From Streptomyces acidiscabies (GTDB lineage: Bacteria; Actinomycetota; Actinomycetes; Streptomycetales; Streptomycetaceae): 64,000 bases of DNA. The translations under genes and the position numbers were made by a program. The DNA lies in NCBI RefSeq assembly GCF_020010905.1, contig NZ_JAGJBY010000002.1, forward strand, positions 1,922,001 through 1,986,000. The letters run 5' to 3'. The notes under the pieces are model-generated. The model worked only from the letters and a program-made list of their open reading frames with translations. It made no database searches and was not told the DNA's origin. Positions 17,773-26,992 of the stretch are shown piece after piece; position 1 is the first letter of the stretch, and each line of letters begins with the position of its first letter.

Positions 17773-18378
17773 GTGCTGGTCAAGTGGATTCGCTGCACCG
17801 TGGTGGACCGCAGAGGTTTCGAACGGGGACAGCGGAAGTGGGCGGGGCTTCTGGGGGAGCCGGGATTCCGTGGACAGGGCGGCGGCTGGAGCCGGAGCCG
17901 TCCTGGGGTCGCGCATGTCTTCGCCTTCTGGGAGAGCCGCGCCTTCTACGACTCCTTCATGGCCCGCTCCCACGACCGGCTCGCGGCCTCCCAGGTGGGC
18001 ACCTTCCGCGACGCCCAGGTGCGCCTCTTCGACCACCGCTTCGACGTCAAGACCGGCTTCGAACCCCGCTTCACCGACGCCGACCTGCTGCGCGTCGCCC
18101 TCTCCCGGGTCCACGAGGAGCGCGCCGAGCACTTCACGCTGATGCAGGAGAAGGTCTGGAACCCCGCGATGGCCGGCTCGCCCGGCATGATCCGCGGCCT
18201 GTTCGCCGAGGCGCCCGGCAACGAGTTCATGGTCCTGTCCATGTGGCGCTCCGAGGCCGAGCACGGCAAGTACCGCACCGAGCGCATCGAACGGCTCGCG
18301 CTGCGCGCCCAGATCGAGGCCGACATCGCCGCCCTCACCGGGGACATCGTCGAGATGGAGTCCGCCTGGACGGTCTGA
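17773..18378 (+). CDS. DUF4937/YdbC-type protein, ferredoxin-like barrel
   Basis: 201 residues from GTG 17773 (LVKWIRCTVVDRRGF). The protein looks like two related halves of about 95 residues, each with the beta-alpha-beta pattern of dimeric alpha-beta barrel folds (antibiotic-monooxygenase-like): GFRGQGGGWSR with VFAFWES, then MIRGLFAE with FMVLSMWRS. No catalytic residues can be named. TACCAT at 17761-17766 lies six bases before the GTG and there is no Shine-Dalgarno, so the mRNA is probably leaderless. An upstream ATG in frame (17707) is less likely for that reason. Confidence 0.75.
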   Translation: MLVKWIRCTVVDRRGFERGQRKWAGLLGEPGFRGQGGGWSRSRPGVAHVFAFWESRAFYDSFMARSHDRLAASQVGTFRDAQVRLFDHRFDVKTGFEPRFTDADLLRVALSRVHEERAEHFTLMQEKVWNPAMAGSPGMIRGLFAEAPGNEFMVLSMWRSEAEHGKYRTERIERLALRAQIEADIAALTGDIVEMESAWTV

Positions 18379-18471
18379 GACCGCGTCCGCAGGTGCCCGT
18401 TCCGTGTGACCTACGCCGTATGGAGCCCGTACGGGTGCTCGAAACCGCGTGACTCGATCTAGGGTTTCGGC

Positions 18472-19131
18472 ATGGCACGACCACGGCGCATCGTCCTTGT
18501 CCGGCACGGGGAGTCAACGGGCAATGTTGATGACACCGTCTACGAACGCGAACCCGACCACGCGCTGGCCCTCACCGACAAGGGCCGACGGCAGGCGGAG
18601 ACCACCGGGGAGCGGGTCCGGGAGATCTTCGGCGACGAACAGGTCAGCGTGTACGTCTCCCCGTACCGGCGCACCCACGAGACCCTGAGCGCCTTCGACC
18701 TCGACCCCGCGCGCATACGCGTGCGCGAGGAGCCCCGGCTGCGCGAACAGGACTGGGGCAACTGGCAGGACCGCGACGACGTACGCCTCCAGAAGGCGTA
18801 CCGGGACGCCTACGGCCACTTCTTCTACCGCTTCGCCCAGGGCGAGAGCGGCGCCGACGTGTACGACCGGGTCGGCGGCTTCCTGGAGAGCCTGTTCCGC
18901 AGCTTCGAGGACCCCGACCACCCGCCGAACGTCCTGATCGTCACCCACGGCCTCGCGATGCGGCTGTTCTGCATGCGCTGGTTCCACTGGACCGTCGCCG
19001 ATTTCGAATCCCTGTCGAATCCCGGGAACGCGGAGATGAGGGTGCTCGTTCTAGGGGATGACGGCAGGTACACCCTCGACCGGCCGTTCGACCGCTGGCG
19101 GACCCCGGAGCCCTACGGCGTCACCGGATAA
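18472..19131 (+). CDS. Histidine phosphatase family protein (phosphoglycerate-mutase fold)
   Basis: 219 residues. RHGES with the phospho-accepting His12 near the N-terminus; Glu of REQDWGNW and His of VTHGLAM complete the branch-1 histidine phosphatase site. It may be a broad phosphatase rather than a glycolytic mutase: it lacks the typical mutase insertions. TAGGGT at 18460-18465 lies six bases before ATG 18472, so the transcript is probably leaderless. Followed after 11 bp by the ADP-ribosylglycohydrolase gene, so likely a two-gene operon. Confidence 0.88.
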   Translation: MARPRRIVLVRHGESTGNVDDTVYEREPDHALALTDKGRRQAETTGERVREIFGDEQVSVYVSPYRRTHETLSAFDLDPARIRVREEPRLREQDWGNWQDRDDVRLQKAYRDAYGHFFYRFAQGESGADVYDRVGGFLESLFRSFEDPDHPPNVLIVTHGLAMRLFCMRWFHWTVADFESLSNPGNAEMRVLVLGDDGRYTLDRPFDRWRTPEPYGVTG

Positions 19132-19142
19132 GGTGACCGGCG

Positions 19143-20084
19143 ATGACTCCCGCCCCTTCCGTCCCCTCCGACCCTTCTGTCCCTTCGACCTCTTCGACCG
19201 GCGAGCGCCTGGCACGCGCCCTGAACAGCCTGCGCGGGCTGTCCGTGGGAGACGCCCTCGGCTCCCAGTTCTTCGTCCCGGAGAACTACCCGCTGCTCGC
19301 CCGCCGCGAGCTGCCGCCCGGCGACTGGCAGTGGACCGACGACACGGAGATGGCCTGCTCCGTCGTCGCCGTCCTCGCCGCCCACCACCGCGTCGACCAG
19401 GACGCGCTGGCCCGCTCCTTCGCCGTGCACCACGACTTCGATCGCGGCTACGGCCCGGCCGTCAACCGCCTCCTGCGGCTCGTGCGCGAGGGCGGCGACT
19501 GGCGGGAGCTGTCCGCCGCGCTCTTCGACGGCCAGGGCTCCTGGGGCAACGGCGCGGCCATGCGCATCGCCCCGCTCGGCGCCTGGTACGCCGACGACCC
19601 CGAGCAGGCCACCCACCAGGCCGAGATCTCCGCCTACCCCACCCACCAGCACCGCGAGGCCGTCGCCGGCGCCATGGCCGTGGCCGCCGCCGCAGCCCTC
19701 GCCGCCTCCGCAGACGGCCCGCCCGCCCCCGAGGCCCTCCTCGACGGGGTCCTCGCCCTCGTCCCCCGCAGCGCCGTCTCCGCGGGCCTCAGGCGGGCCC
19801 GCGACATGCTCGACTACGCCGACCCGGGCACCGTCGCCGCCGTCCTCGGCTGCGGCCGGCGCACCACCGCCCACGACACGGTCCCCTTCGCCGTCTGGTC
19901 GGCGGCTCGTGCCCTCGGCGATTACGAGTCGGCGTTCTGGACGACGGCCCAGGCCGGCGGGGACGTCGACACGACCTGCGCGATCGTGGGCGGGATCGTC
20001 GCGGCGGGGAGCGCGGGGGCGCCGCCCGAGGAGTGGGTACGGCGTACGGAGGCGTTCCCGGGGTGGCTGTCGGCGGGGGCGTGA
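19143..20084 (+). CDS. ADP-ribosylglycohydrolase family protein
   Basis: 313 residues; AAGGTGA precedes ATG 19143. DraG-type magnesium site: SVGDALGSQFF, WTDDTEMA, QGSWGNGAAMRIAP and GGDVDTTCAIVGGI provide the metal-binding Asp/Thr sets. It should remove ADP-ribose from proteins or nucleic acid, or hydrolyse related metabolites. It is translationally close to the preceding phosphatase. The last part is Gly/Ala-rich. Confidence 0.9.
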   Translation: MTPAPSVPSDPSVPSTSSTGERLARALNSLRGLSVGDALGSQFFVPENYPLLARRELPPGDWQWTDDTEMACSVVAVLAAHHRVDQDALARSFAVHHDFDRGYGPAVNRLLRLVREGGDWRELSAALFDGQGSWGNGAAMRIAPLGAWYADDPEQATHQAEISAYPTHQHREAVAGAMAVAAAAALAASADGPPAPEALLDGVLALVPRSAVSAGLRRARDMLDYADPGTVAAVLGCGRRTTAHDTVPFAVWSAARALGDYESAFWTTAQAGGDVDTTCAIVGGIVAAGSAGAPPEEWVRRTEAFPGWLSAGA

Positions 20085-20344
20085 GCCGTACGACGGGACG
20101 CTTCGGCAAGCCTCGTACGATGATCGGCTCGCGTTGCCGTTCACTTCACGTGTGCGACGGAGCGCGACCCGGGATGCGCTCGCGCCGTCGCCGTACCCGT
20201 TGGCCGGAGCGGCAAACGTGAGGTCGTGAACCACCGTTTCCGCGAGGCTCTTTGCGGTGCGGCAGCGAACGGTCGCCGCTGTGTCCGCCGCCCGACGGGC
20301 CGGGGTGCCGAGCACCGGGCGCGGCGGCGTAGGCTAAGACCGCC

Positions 20345-21046
20345 ATGCCGTACGAACCACCCACTCACACCGTCGAGCGCTCCCTCCGTGCGACGACCGG
20401 AGCGAAGGTCATTGCCGGTGTCGACGAGGTGGGCCGGGGAGCCTGGGCCGGTCCCGTCACCGTCTGCGCGGCGGTCACCGGACTGCGCCGGCCTCCCACA
20501 GGCCTCACCGACTCCAAGCTGCTGACTGTCAAGCGACGTACCGAACTCGCCGAGGAACTCCGGGGATGGGTGACGTCGTACTCCCTGGGGCACGCGTCGC
20601 CCGAGGAGATCGACGGGATGGGCATGACCGCGGCCCTGCGGCTCGCGGCGGTCCGTGCCCTGGAGACCCTCCCGGTCCGGCCCGACGCGGTCATCCTCGA
20701 CGGCAAGCACGACTACCTCGGTGTGCCCTGGCGGGTCCGTACCGTCATCAAGGGCGACCGGTCGTGCGTGTCGGTCGCGGCGGCCTCGGTGATCGCCAAG
20801 GTCCAGCGCGACAAAATGATGGCCGAACTGGGTGTCGACCATGCAGACTTCGGTTTCGCGGACAACGCCGGGTATCCGTCACCCGTGCACAAGGCCGCGC
20901 TGGAGGAGCGGGGGCCCACCCCGTACCACCGGCTCTCGTGGGCCTATCTCGACGGGCTGCCGCAATGGCGGCACCTGAAGAAGGCCCGCAGCTGGGCGGA
21001 CGGAAGCACTCCGGAGATCGAGGGCCAGCTCGGCTTCGACTTCTGA
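20345..21046 (+). CDS. rnhB: Ribonuclease HII
   Basis: 233 residues. GVDEVGRGAWAGPV carries the first Asp-Glu pair of the active site, ILDGKHDYL the third acidic residue and SVIAKVQRD the following motif. RNase HII removes misincorporated ribonucleotides and RNA in DNA hybrids. TAGGCT at 20329-20334 lies 10 bases before ATG 20345 with no Shine-Dalgarno site, so a leaderless start is likely. The 260-bp region upstream (20085-20344) holds this promoter and nothing else I can name. Confidence 0.95.
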   Translation: MPYEPPTHTVERSLRATTGAKVIAGVDEVGRGAWAGPVTVCAAVTGLRRPPTGLTDSKLLTVKRRTELAEELRGWVTSYSLGHASPEEIDGMGMTAALRLAAVRALETLPVRPDAVILDGKHDYLGVPWRVRTVIKGDRSCVSVAAASVIAKVQRDKMMAELGVDHADFGFADNAGYPSPVHKAALEERGPTPYHRLSWAYLDGLPQWRHLKKARSWADGSTPEIEGQLGFDF

Positions 21047-21114
21047 CGCGACCGCTCGCACTGATGTGCCACCCCCTGGCGCGTGTCGCACCAGCGTTTG
21101 ATAAAAATCAGCTC

Positions 21115-21708
21115 ATGCCTCTCATTCCCGAGGAGCCTCAGATTCACGAGAGTGCCCAGGGTCCCCGCGTCACTCCGGCCGCCGGCCGTAGCGCGCAGAC
21201 CCCTCGTCCCGTTCCCGGCCCCCGTCCCGCGGTCCCGCCGCGTCCCGGTCGTCCGGGCCCCCGGCCCATGGCCCCCGCGCAGCGCACCCCGCGCGACACG
21301 GCCCCTGCCGCCCCCGCGGCCGTCCAGATCCAGTCGATCCCGGCCTCGGCGGAGGGTGCCCTGGACGCCGCGGAGGAGGCTGTGGACCTGCTGTTGGAGT
21401 CGGGCCGTGCCCCCGGCGACGTGCTGGTGATCACCACCGGCGCCCAACACCCGTGGTCCGCCCACGAGTTGACCTTCGGCGAGGCGTCCTACTGGGCCCA
21501 GCACGACGCGCGTGACGACGTCTTCTACACGGACGCCGCCGGCGCGAGCCGTGCTGCTCAGCGCCCCGTCGTCGTGGTCGCCGTCAACGGCGGTCCCGAC
21601 GACTCCATCGCGACCGTCCTGCCGCTGGCCCGTTCCAAGGCGGGCGCCCTGCTGATCGTCTGCGGCGACCGGCAGTACGCCGACGCGGCGCTCGGCGCCG
21701 GGGTCTGA
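21115..21708 (+). CDS. Conserved Streptomyces hypothetical protein with Pro-rich N-terminus
   Basis: 197 residues from ATG 21115. Residues about 20-65 are Pro/Arg-rich and probably disordered. The C-terminal part has alternating beta strands and helices (DVLVITTGAQHPW, RPVVVVAVNGG, GALLIVCGD) that resemble the C-terminal strand-exchange region of superfamily I helicases, but no motor motif is present. AT-rich GATAAAAAT just upstream could be a -10 box. Function unknown. Confidence 0.6.
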   Translation: MPLIPEEPQIHESAQGPRVTPAAGRSAQTPRPVPGPRPAVPPRPGRPGPRPMAPAQRTPRDTAPAAPAAVQIQSIPASAEGALDAAEEAVDLLLESGRAPGDVLVITTGAQHPWSAHELTFGEASYWAQHDARDDVFYTDAAGASRAAQRPVVVVAVNGGPDDSIATVLPLARSKAGALLIVCGDRQYADAALGAGV

Positions 21709-21771
21709 CCCTCGCGCGTGCGCGTGGAACGGCGTTGTCCGTCGCTGTGAGGCAGACCTCGCTGGTGTCGC

Positions 21772-21789
21772 CTCGCGCGTGCGCGCGAG
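21772..21789. repeat. GC-only palindrome, possible terminator
   Basis: CTCGCGCG/CGCGCGAG with a 2-base centre. A second copy of CTCGCGCGTGCGCG lies at about 21712-21725. They fall between the convergent hypothetical genes. Confidence 0.5.
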
Positions 21790-21905
21790 ACGTGGGGTTC
21801 CCCGCGCACGCGCGCTTCAGCCGCTCGTCGTGTTCCGAGGAGGCCGCGGCCTGTCGTCCGTACGACAGTGTCGCGGCCGTTTCGCGTGCCGTCCCCGGCG
21901 GGCCC

Positions 21906-22526
21906 TCAGCGGGCCGCCGCGCGCCTCAGGACGTCCGAGACGGCGCCGCCGGTCCTCGGGAGCGGGGGAGGTGCCTCGGAGAGGCCGAAGGGCTCCGGCG
22001 GGGACTCCGAGTTGGGCCGCCGGCCGCCCCGGCCCTCGCCCAGGACCTGCCAGCCGTCGCGCGTGAGCGTGATGTACGCCCCGCAGCGCAGCCCGTGCAG
22101 CGTGCACGCGTCGCGCAGGCCCCACATCCACGCGCCGTCCTCCTCGGTCCAGCGCGCGTCGCCCTCGCGGCAGTACAGCAGCACCGCCGTCCGCACCGGG
22201 GTCCGCCGCCGCAGGTCGTGCGGGATGACCCGGCGCAACTGGGCGAGCAGCGCGTTGCGGAACATCCAGCCGTCGGCCGCCGCCGGGCGACGCACGAACG
22301 AGGCGCTGGCGCACAGCCGTTCGTCCGGGTCGAGCACGGCCACGACCGCGGTCGACGGTCTCGGCCTGTGCCGTGCGTGCAGCCCGCTCACGACCTCGCG
22401 CGGGTTGCGCAGCAGCGGGATTCCCGCCGCGGCCCATTCCGCGGGTTCGAGCAAGCGGTTGGCGGAAGCGGCGGTCTCGGACGTCGAGAGAGATGCCGCC
22501 GAGGACGGCGCGAATCCGAAGGTCAC
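21906..22526 (-). CDS. Hypothetical protein next to recQ
   Basis: 206 residues from GTG 22526, chosen because AGGGAGG precedes it; the frame is open further upstream to 22589. I do not recognise a domain. It has a beta strand with VVAVLDPDERLCAS, a region rich in Arg (LRRVIPHDLRRRT), a strand AVLLYCREGDARW and a Pro-rich C-terminal tail. The AT-richer spacer 22527-22804 probably holds its promoter, e.g. near 22640-22730. Confidence 0.6.
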   Translation of the reverse strand: MTFGFAPSSAASLSTSETAASANRLLEPAEWAAAGIPLLRNPREVVSGLHARHRPRPSTAVVAVLDPDERLCASASFVRRPAAADGWMFRNALLAQLRRVIPHDLRRRTPVRTAVLLYCREGDARWTEEDGAWMWGLRDACTLHGLRCGAYITLTRDGWQVLGEGRGGRRPNSESPPEPFGLSEAPPPLPRTGGAVSDVLRRAAAR

Positions 22527-22804
22527 GATCCTCCCTTCGGCTACGGCCCACACAGCGGGCGGGGCGAATTCGGGGGGCACGCACCGCAAACAGAGCCCTG
22601 CCTGACCTCAGGCGGACCGTTGCGGGGAGCGGACCTCAATTCTTGCTGTCGAACTGGAATGCGGCAACGAGCAATTGGGATCACCGACTGTTATGTGCCG
22701 TTACATGGCTTATATCACTACCTCGGGATCCCCGCGTGGCGGCAGGGGCAGGACGGGCGACGCGCCGGTACCTGTCTCCCTGGTCTGCCACCCCGGGACC
22801 GCGC

Positions 22805-24970
22805 TCAACCCTGGAGCGCCAGAACCAGCGGCATCACCCCCCGCGCGCCCGCGCGGCGCAGCATCCGCGCGGCGACCGCCAGCGTCCAGCCGGTCTCGCT
22901 GAAGTCGTCCACCAGGAGCACCGGACCCTGCGCCTCGGCGAGCGCGGCGGCCAGCGCGGGCGGGACGGACAGCGCCCCGTCGAGCGCCTTCAGTCGCTGC
23001 GCGCTGTTGCTGCGGGCGACCCGGGGAGAGCCCTCGGCGTACTCCAGACCGCCCAGCAGCGGCAGCCGGCCGACCTCCGCGATGCGCGCGCCCAGCGAGC
23101 CGATCAGTGCTGCGCGCGTGCGCGAAGGGACGGTCACCACGCCGACCGGGCGCGCGGGGGCGTCCGCCGACCCGGAGGCCCAGCCGCCGGGCCCCTTCGC
23201 CCAGTCGGCCAGCACCCCCACCACGGCCTTCGCCACGTCCTCCGGCACCGGCCCGTCCGGCGCCTGCGGGGCGAGCAGGGGCCGCAGCCGGTTGCCCCAG
23301 CCGATGTCCGACAGCCGCCCGAGCGCCCGCCCCGGCGCCGCCAGCTCACCTGCCGGGATACGGCCCTTGAGGTTCATGCCGACCGAGGCGAGCCCCGTCG
23401 GCCACATCCGGCGCGGCTCCACCTCGACGCCCGCCCGGCCGAGGTCCACGCGCGCGGCGTCCAGCGCCGCCGTCGACGCGTCGGCCGTGAACCGCGCGCC
23501 CGCGCAGTTGTCGCACCGCCCGCAGGGCCGGGCCGTCCCGTCGTCCAACTGCCGCTGGAGGAACTCCATCCGGCAGCCGGTCGCCGCGCCGTACTCCCGC
23601 ATCGCCCGCTGCTCGGCCTCGCGCTGGCGCGCCACCCACGCGTACCGGTCCGTGTCGTACGACCACGGCTGCCCCGTTCCGACCCAGCCGCCCTTCACGC
23701 GCCGGACCGCCCCGTCCACGTCCAGGACCTTGAGCATGCTCTCCAGGCGCGAGCGCCGCAGTTCCACCAACGGCTCCAGCGCGGGCAGCGACACCGGCCC
23801 CTCCGCGCGCGCGAGGACGTCGAGCGTCCGGCGCACCAGCTCCTCCGCCGGGAACGCGAGGGAGGCGAAGTACTCCCAGATCGCCTCGTCCTCCCGGCCC
23901 GGCAGCAGCAGCACCTCCGCGTGGTCGACGCCACGCCCCGCGCGGCCCACCTGCTGGTAGTAGGCGATCGGGGAGGACGGCGAGCCCAGGTGGACCACGA
24001 ACCCCAGGTCCGGCTTGTCGAAACCCATCCCCAGGGCGGACGTCGCGATCAGCGCCTTGACCTTGTTGCCGAGCAGATCCTCCTCGGCCTGCTGCCGCTC
24101 CGCGTTCTCGGTACGGCCCGTGTACGACGTGACCGCGTACCCGCGCTGCCTGAGGAACGCGGTGACCTCCTCGGCGGCGGCCACGGTCAGCGTGTAGACG
24201 ATGCCCGAGCCCGGCAGGTCGTCGAGGTGGTCGGCGAGCCAGGCCAGCCGGTGCGCGGCGTCCGGCAGCCGCAGTACGTTCAGGCTGAGGCTCTCCCGGT
24301 TCAGCGGACCCCTCAGGACCAGCGCGTCCGACGCGCCGCCCGTGCCGAGCTGCTCGGCCACGTCGGCCGTCACACGCGCGTTGGCCGTCGCCGTCGTCGC
24401 CAGCACGGGTACGCCCGCGGGGAGGTCGGCCAGCATCGTGCGCAGGCGGCGGTAGTCCGGGCGGAAGTCGTGGCCCCAGTCGGAGATGCAGTGCGCCTCG
24501 TCCACCACCAGCAGGCCCGTCGCCGCGGCCAGCGAGGGCAGGACGCGGTCGCGGAAGTCCGGGTGGTTGAGGCGCTCGGGGCTGATCAGCAGGACGTCCA
24601 CGACCCCCTCGGCGATCTCCGCCTGGACCGACTCCCACTCCTCCGTGTTGGCCGAGTTGATCGTCCGCGCCCGGACTCCGGCGCGGGCCGCCGCGTCGAC
24701 CTGGTTGCGCATCAGCGCGAGCAGCGGCGACACGATCACGGTCGGGCCCGCGCCTCTGGCCCGCAGCAGGGCCGTCGCCACGAAGTACACCGCGGACTTG
24801 CCCCAGCCGGTGCGCTGCACCACCAGCGCGCGCCGGCCCTCGGCGACCAGCGCCTCGACCGCCCGCCACTGGTCCTCCCTCAGCCGGGCCGCGCCGGTGG
24901 GGTCACCGACGAGCCGGGCGAGGACGGTGTCGGCTTCGGTGCGGAGATCTGCGGTGCTGGTGGGCTGCAT
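22805..24970 (-). CDS. recQ: RecQ-type DNA helicase fused to a phosphoribosyltransferase-like domain
   Basis: 721 residues from ATG 24970, chosen because a damage-type promoter lies six bases upstream; the frame stays open to 25150. Walker A RTGWGKS with Lys58, DEAH at 158-161 (VDEAHCISDWGHDFRPDYR), helicase motifs V-VI near QVGRAGR, then the RecQ zinc site (CGRCDNC). The last about 120 residues form a separate domain ending VLLVDDFSETGWT (about 684-696), the PRPP-loop signature of type I phosphoribosyltransferases such as ComF. RecQ unwinds 3'-5' and processes recombination intermediates. The C-terminal domain replaces the usual HRDC. Confidence 0.9.
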   Translation of the reverse strand: MQPTSTADLRTEADTVLARLVGDPTGAARLREDQWRAVEALVAEGRRALVVQRTGWGKSAVYFVATALLRARGAGPTVIVSPLLALMRNQVDAAARAGVRARTINSANTEEWESVQAEIAEGVVDVLLISPERLNHPDFRDRVLPSLAAATGLLVVDEAHCISDWGHDFRPDYRRLRTMLADLPAGVPVLATTATANARVTADVAEQLGTGGASDALVLRGPLNRESLSLNVLRLPDAAHRLAWLADHLDDLPGSGIVYTLTVAAAEEVTAFLRQRGYAVTSYTGRTENAERQQAEEDLLGNKVKALIATSALGMGFDKPDLGFVVHLGSPSSPIAYYQQVGRAGRGVDHAEVLLLPGREDEAIWEYFASLAFPAEELVRRTLDVLARAEGPVSLPALEPLVELRRSRLESMLKVLDVDGAVRRVKGGWVGTGQPWSYDTDRYAWVARQREAEQRAMREYGAATGCRMEFLQRQLDDGTARPCGRCDNCAGARFTADASTAALDAARVDLGRAGVEVEPRRMWPTGLASVGMNLKGRIPAGELAAPGRALGRLSDIGWGNRLRPLLAPQAPDGPVPEDVAKAVVGVLADWAKGPGGWASGSADAPARPVGVVTVPSRTRAALIGSLGARIAEVGRLPLLGGLEYAEGSPRVARSNSAQRLKALDGALSVPPALAAALAEAQGPVLLVDDFSETGWTLAVAARMLRRAGARGVMPLVLALQG

Positions 24971-24976
24971 GCGTCC

Positions 24977-24999
24977 ATACAACAGGACGGGGCTGACAA
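24977..24999 (-). promoter_or_regulatory. RecA-NDp-like promoter of recQ
   Basis: On the minus strand TTGTCAGCC starts at 24999, then eight bases, then TTGTAT ending at 24977. The first seven bases and spacing match the damage element; the -10 half has one mismatch. ATG is six bases downstream: leaderless. Confidence 0.5.
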
Positions 25000-25142
25000 T
25001 GCGGGCGGGGAGCCGAGGGGAGGGGGCTCGGGGGATTGCCGGGCGGGCTGTCCGAGAGCGTCGAGTGGGCCTCGTCGGGGTCGGTTCGACGGGCAGGAGT
25101 TGAGGGAGCCAGGGGTCGGAAATGTCGTGTCCCTGCCCGGAG

Positions 25143-25151
25143 TTATCCACA
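25143..25151 (+). other. Isolated DnaA box
   Basis: TTATCCACA is a perfect match to the strong E. coli DnaA box, between recQ and the DUF4192 gene, 40 bp before the latter's start. Confidence 0.5.
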
Positions 25152-25190
25152 GGCCCAGCGGGAAATCGCGATTCGCGAGATCGTCACGGC

Positions 25191-26651
25191 ATGACGAATC
25201 ACAGCGAAACGCCTGAACCCATCGACAACGGCACATACGACGGCCCGGAGTCGTCCGGCTTCGAGACCCACGGGTACACCCTCAAGACCCCGGGCGAACT
25301 CGCGGACGCCGTGCCCTACCTGCTCGGCTTCCGCCCGGAGGACAGCATGGTCCTGGTCACCCTGTGCGAGCAGGGCGGCCGGAGCCGCTTCGGCGCCCGG
25401 GGCGGACTCGGCATCCCCAAGAACCCCGCCGTCTGGAAGGAGGCGGCCGGCTTCTTCGCCGAGGGGGTGGTGAGGGGTGCGGAACGCCGGGGGGCGCGGC
25501 CCGAGCAGATGGTCGCCTACGTCTGCCAGGAGCCGGAGCCCGGCGAGACACCCCGCGAGGTCATGGAGCGGCTGAAGCCCCTCGCCCAGCACCTGCGCAC
25601 CCAGTGCGGGCTCCTCGACATCCCCGTCATCGAGGCGCTCTGCGTCTCCGGCGGACGCTACTGGTCCTACTGCTGCAAGGGTGACGGCTGCTGCCCCGAG
25701 GAAGGGGTCCCGATGGCCCTGCCCGGGACGTCCGTCCTCGCCGCCGCCGCGACCTACGCGGGTCTCCAGGTCCGCGGCACCCTGCGGGACTTCCGGACCA
25801 GGCTGCTCCCCTGGGAGACCGGTGGCGTCCGGGAGCAGGAAGAGGCGCTGGACGAGGTCGCCGAGGAGATCGTCCCCCGCATCCTCGACGGTGAGAACGC
25901 CGAGGTCGCCGAGGAGACGATGGCCCTGGCCGAACGCCTCGTACGACGCCTCGCCGAGGCCCCTGTGATCGCCGGCCCGCTCCTGTCCGACCGCCACGAC
26001 GACACGCTGATCGAGAACGAGGAGGCGGCCCGGCTGATCCTCGGCCTCCAGGACCGCACGACCCGCGACCGCGCCGCCGAGTGGATGGAGGGCGACGTGG
26101 CACTCCCCGCGCTGCGCCTGTGGCGTGCCCTGTCCCGCCGCTGCGTCCGCTCCTGGAGCGACTACGCCGCCGCCCCCCTCGCCCTGGCCGGTTGGGTCGC
26201 CTGGTCCCTCGGGGACGACCTCGAAGCGCGGGAGGCCCTCGCGATGGCCCTCTGCGCCGACCCCGACTACCTGTTCGCGGCGCTTCTGCACCAGGCGTGC
26301 AACGAGGGGGTCGATCCGGAGTCGGTGCGGCGGTGCCTGCGGTCGGAGCGGGACGGGCGGGGGTCCGAGGGGGAGACGGCCGAGAGTGAGGGGCTGGCGT
26401 CCGAGGAAGCCGTGGCGACCGAGCCGGTACCGGCCCCCCATCGCAGGGCCCGCTCCAGGAGCGGTGCGTCTGTCGAGCCGGGAGCGGACGGTCGGCGGCC
26501 TCCTCGTACGCGGTCGGCGGCGAGGGGCAAGGACAAGGCCGGGACGCGTCCGAGTGCGCAGGGCAAGCGGGTTGTGCGACAGCGGAGTGCTCCCGAGGAG
26601 GAGGCGCTGTCCGGCGGGGACGAGGGGGTTGGGGCGGCTGGGGCGGAGTGA
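25191..26651 (+). CDS. DUF4192 family protein
   Basis: 486 residues from ATG 25191. Matches the actinobacterial DUF4192 pattern: LKTPGELADAVPYLLGFRPEDSMV near the start, then a Cys-rich piece (YCCKGDGCCPEEG) and a C-terminal helical region with ALRLWRALSRR and GDDLEAREALAMAL. The last about 110 residues are low-complexity, Glu/Arg/Ser-rich. Function of the family is not known. A DnaA box lies just upstream and it is divergent from recQ, which hints at a link to DNA metabolism without proving one. Confidence 0.82.
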   Translation: MTNHSETPEPIDNGTYDGPESSGFETHGYTLKTPGELADAVPYLLGFRPEDSMVLVTLCEQGGRSRFGARGGLGIPKNPAVWKEAAGFFAEGVVRGAERRGARPEQMVAYVCQEPEPGETPREVMERLKPLAQHLRTQCGLLDIPVIEALCVSGGRYWSYCCKGDGCCPEEGVPMALPGTSVLAAAATYAGLQVRGTLRDFRTRLLPWETGGVREQEEALDEVAEEIVPRILDGENAEVAEETMALAERLVRRLAEAPVIAGPLLSDRHDDTLIENEEAARLILGLQDRTTRDRAAEWMEGDVALPALRLWRALSRRCVRSWSDYAAAPLALAGWVAWSLGDDLEAREALAMALCADPDYLFAALLHQACNEGVDPESVRRCLRSERDGRGSEGETAESEGLASEEAVATEPVPAPHRRARSRSGASVEPGADGRRPPRTRSAARGKDKAGTRPSAQGKRVVRQRSAPEEEALSGGDEGVGAAGAE

Positions 26652-26992
26652 CGGTGAGCGGACGGGGGTGGTTCGGCGGGCGTCGGCCGGGCGAGGCGCT
26701 GGGGGAGACCTCCGGCGGGCGTCGGCAGGATGCCATCCCTCGGTGTTCCTCAGGTGCCCGGCAAGGCGACACCTCTCCGTGGGCCCTCCGCCGGCACCCT
26801 CCCGCGCACCGCCATTCGGAGGGGCCATGGGGCGCAGGGCGTGACCCGGGGGAGCCCCGTCCCGTTCACCTGAGTGGCGGAACAGCCGTGCGGCCCGCGC
26901 CGCCGCACCGCCCCCGTCCCGCCGGGGCCCGTCCCCGGCGCCGCACCCGCCCGTGGCGCACAGAGAGCGCAGAGAGCAGAAGAAGTCACCGC
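26652..26992 (+). other. Spacer before the debranching-like gene
   Basis: 341 bp with no convincing separate gene. The frame of the next gene is open through all of it (from GTG 26648), giving Arg/Pro/Gly-rich translation without domain character, so I treat it as non-coding leader. No clear promoter boxes. Confidence 0.5.

Noticed and set aside
21709..21905. Repeats of GCGCGTGCGCG as a CRISPR or integron-like array
   Set aside because: Only short GC palindromes with irregular spacing; no spacers, no associated genes.
24971..25150. Longer recQ start at 25150
   Set aside because: Would read through the promoter and DnaA box; the extra residues are Pro/Arg-rich without homology.
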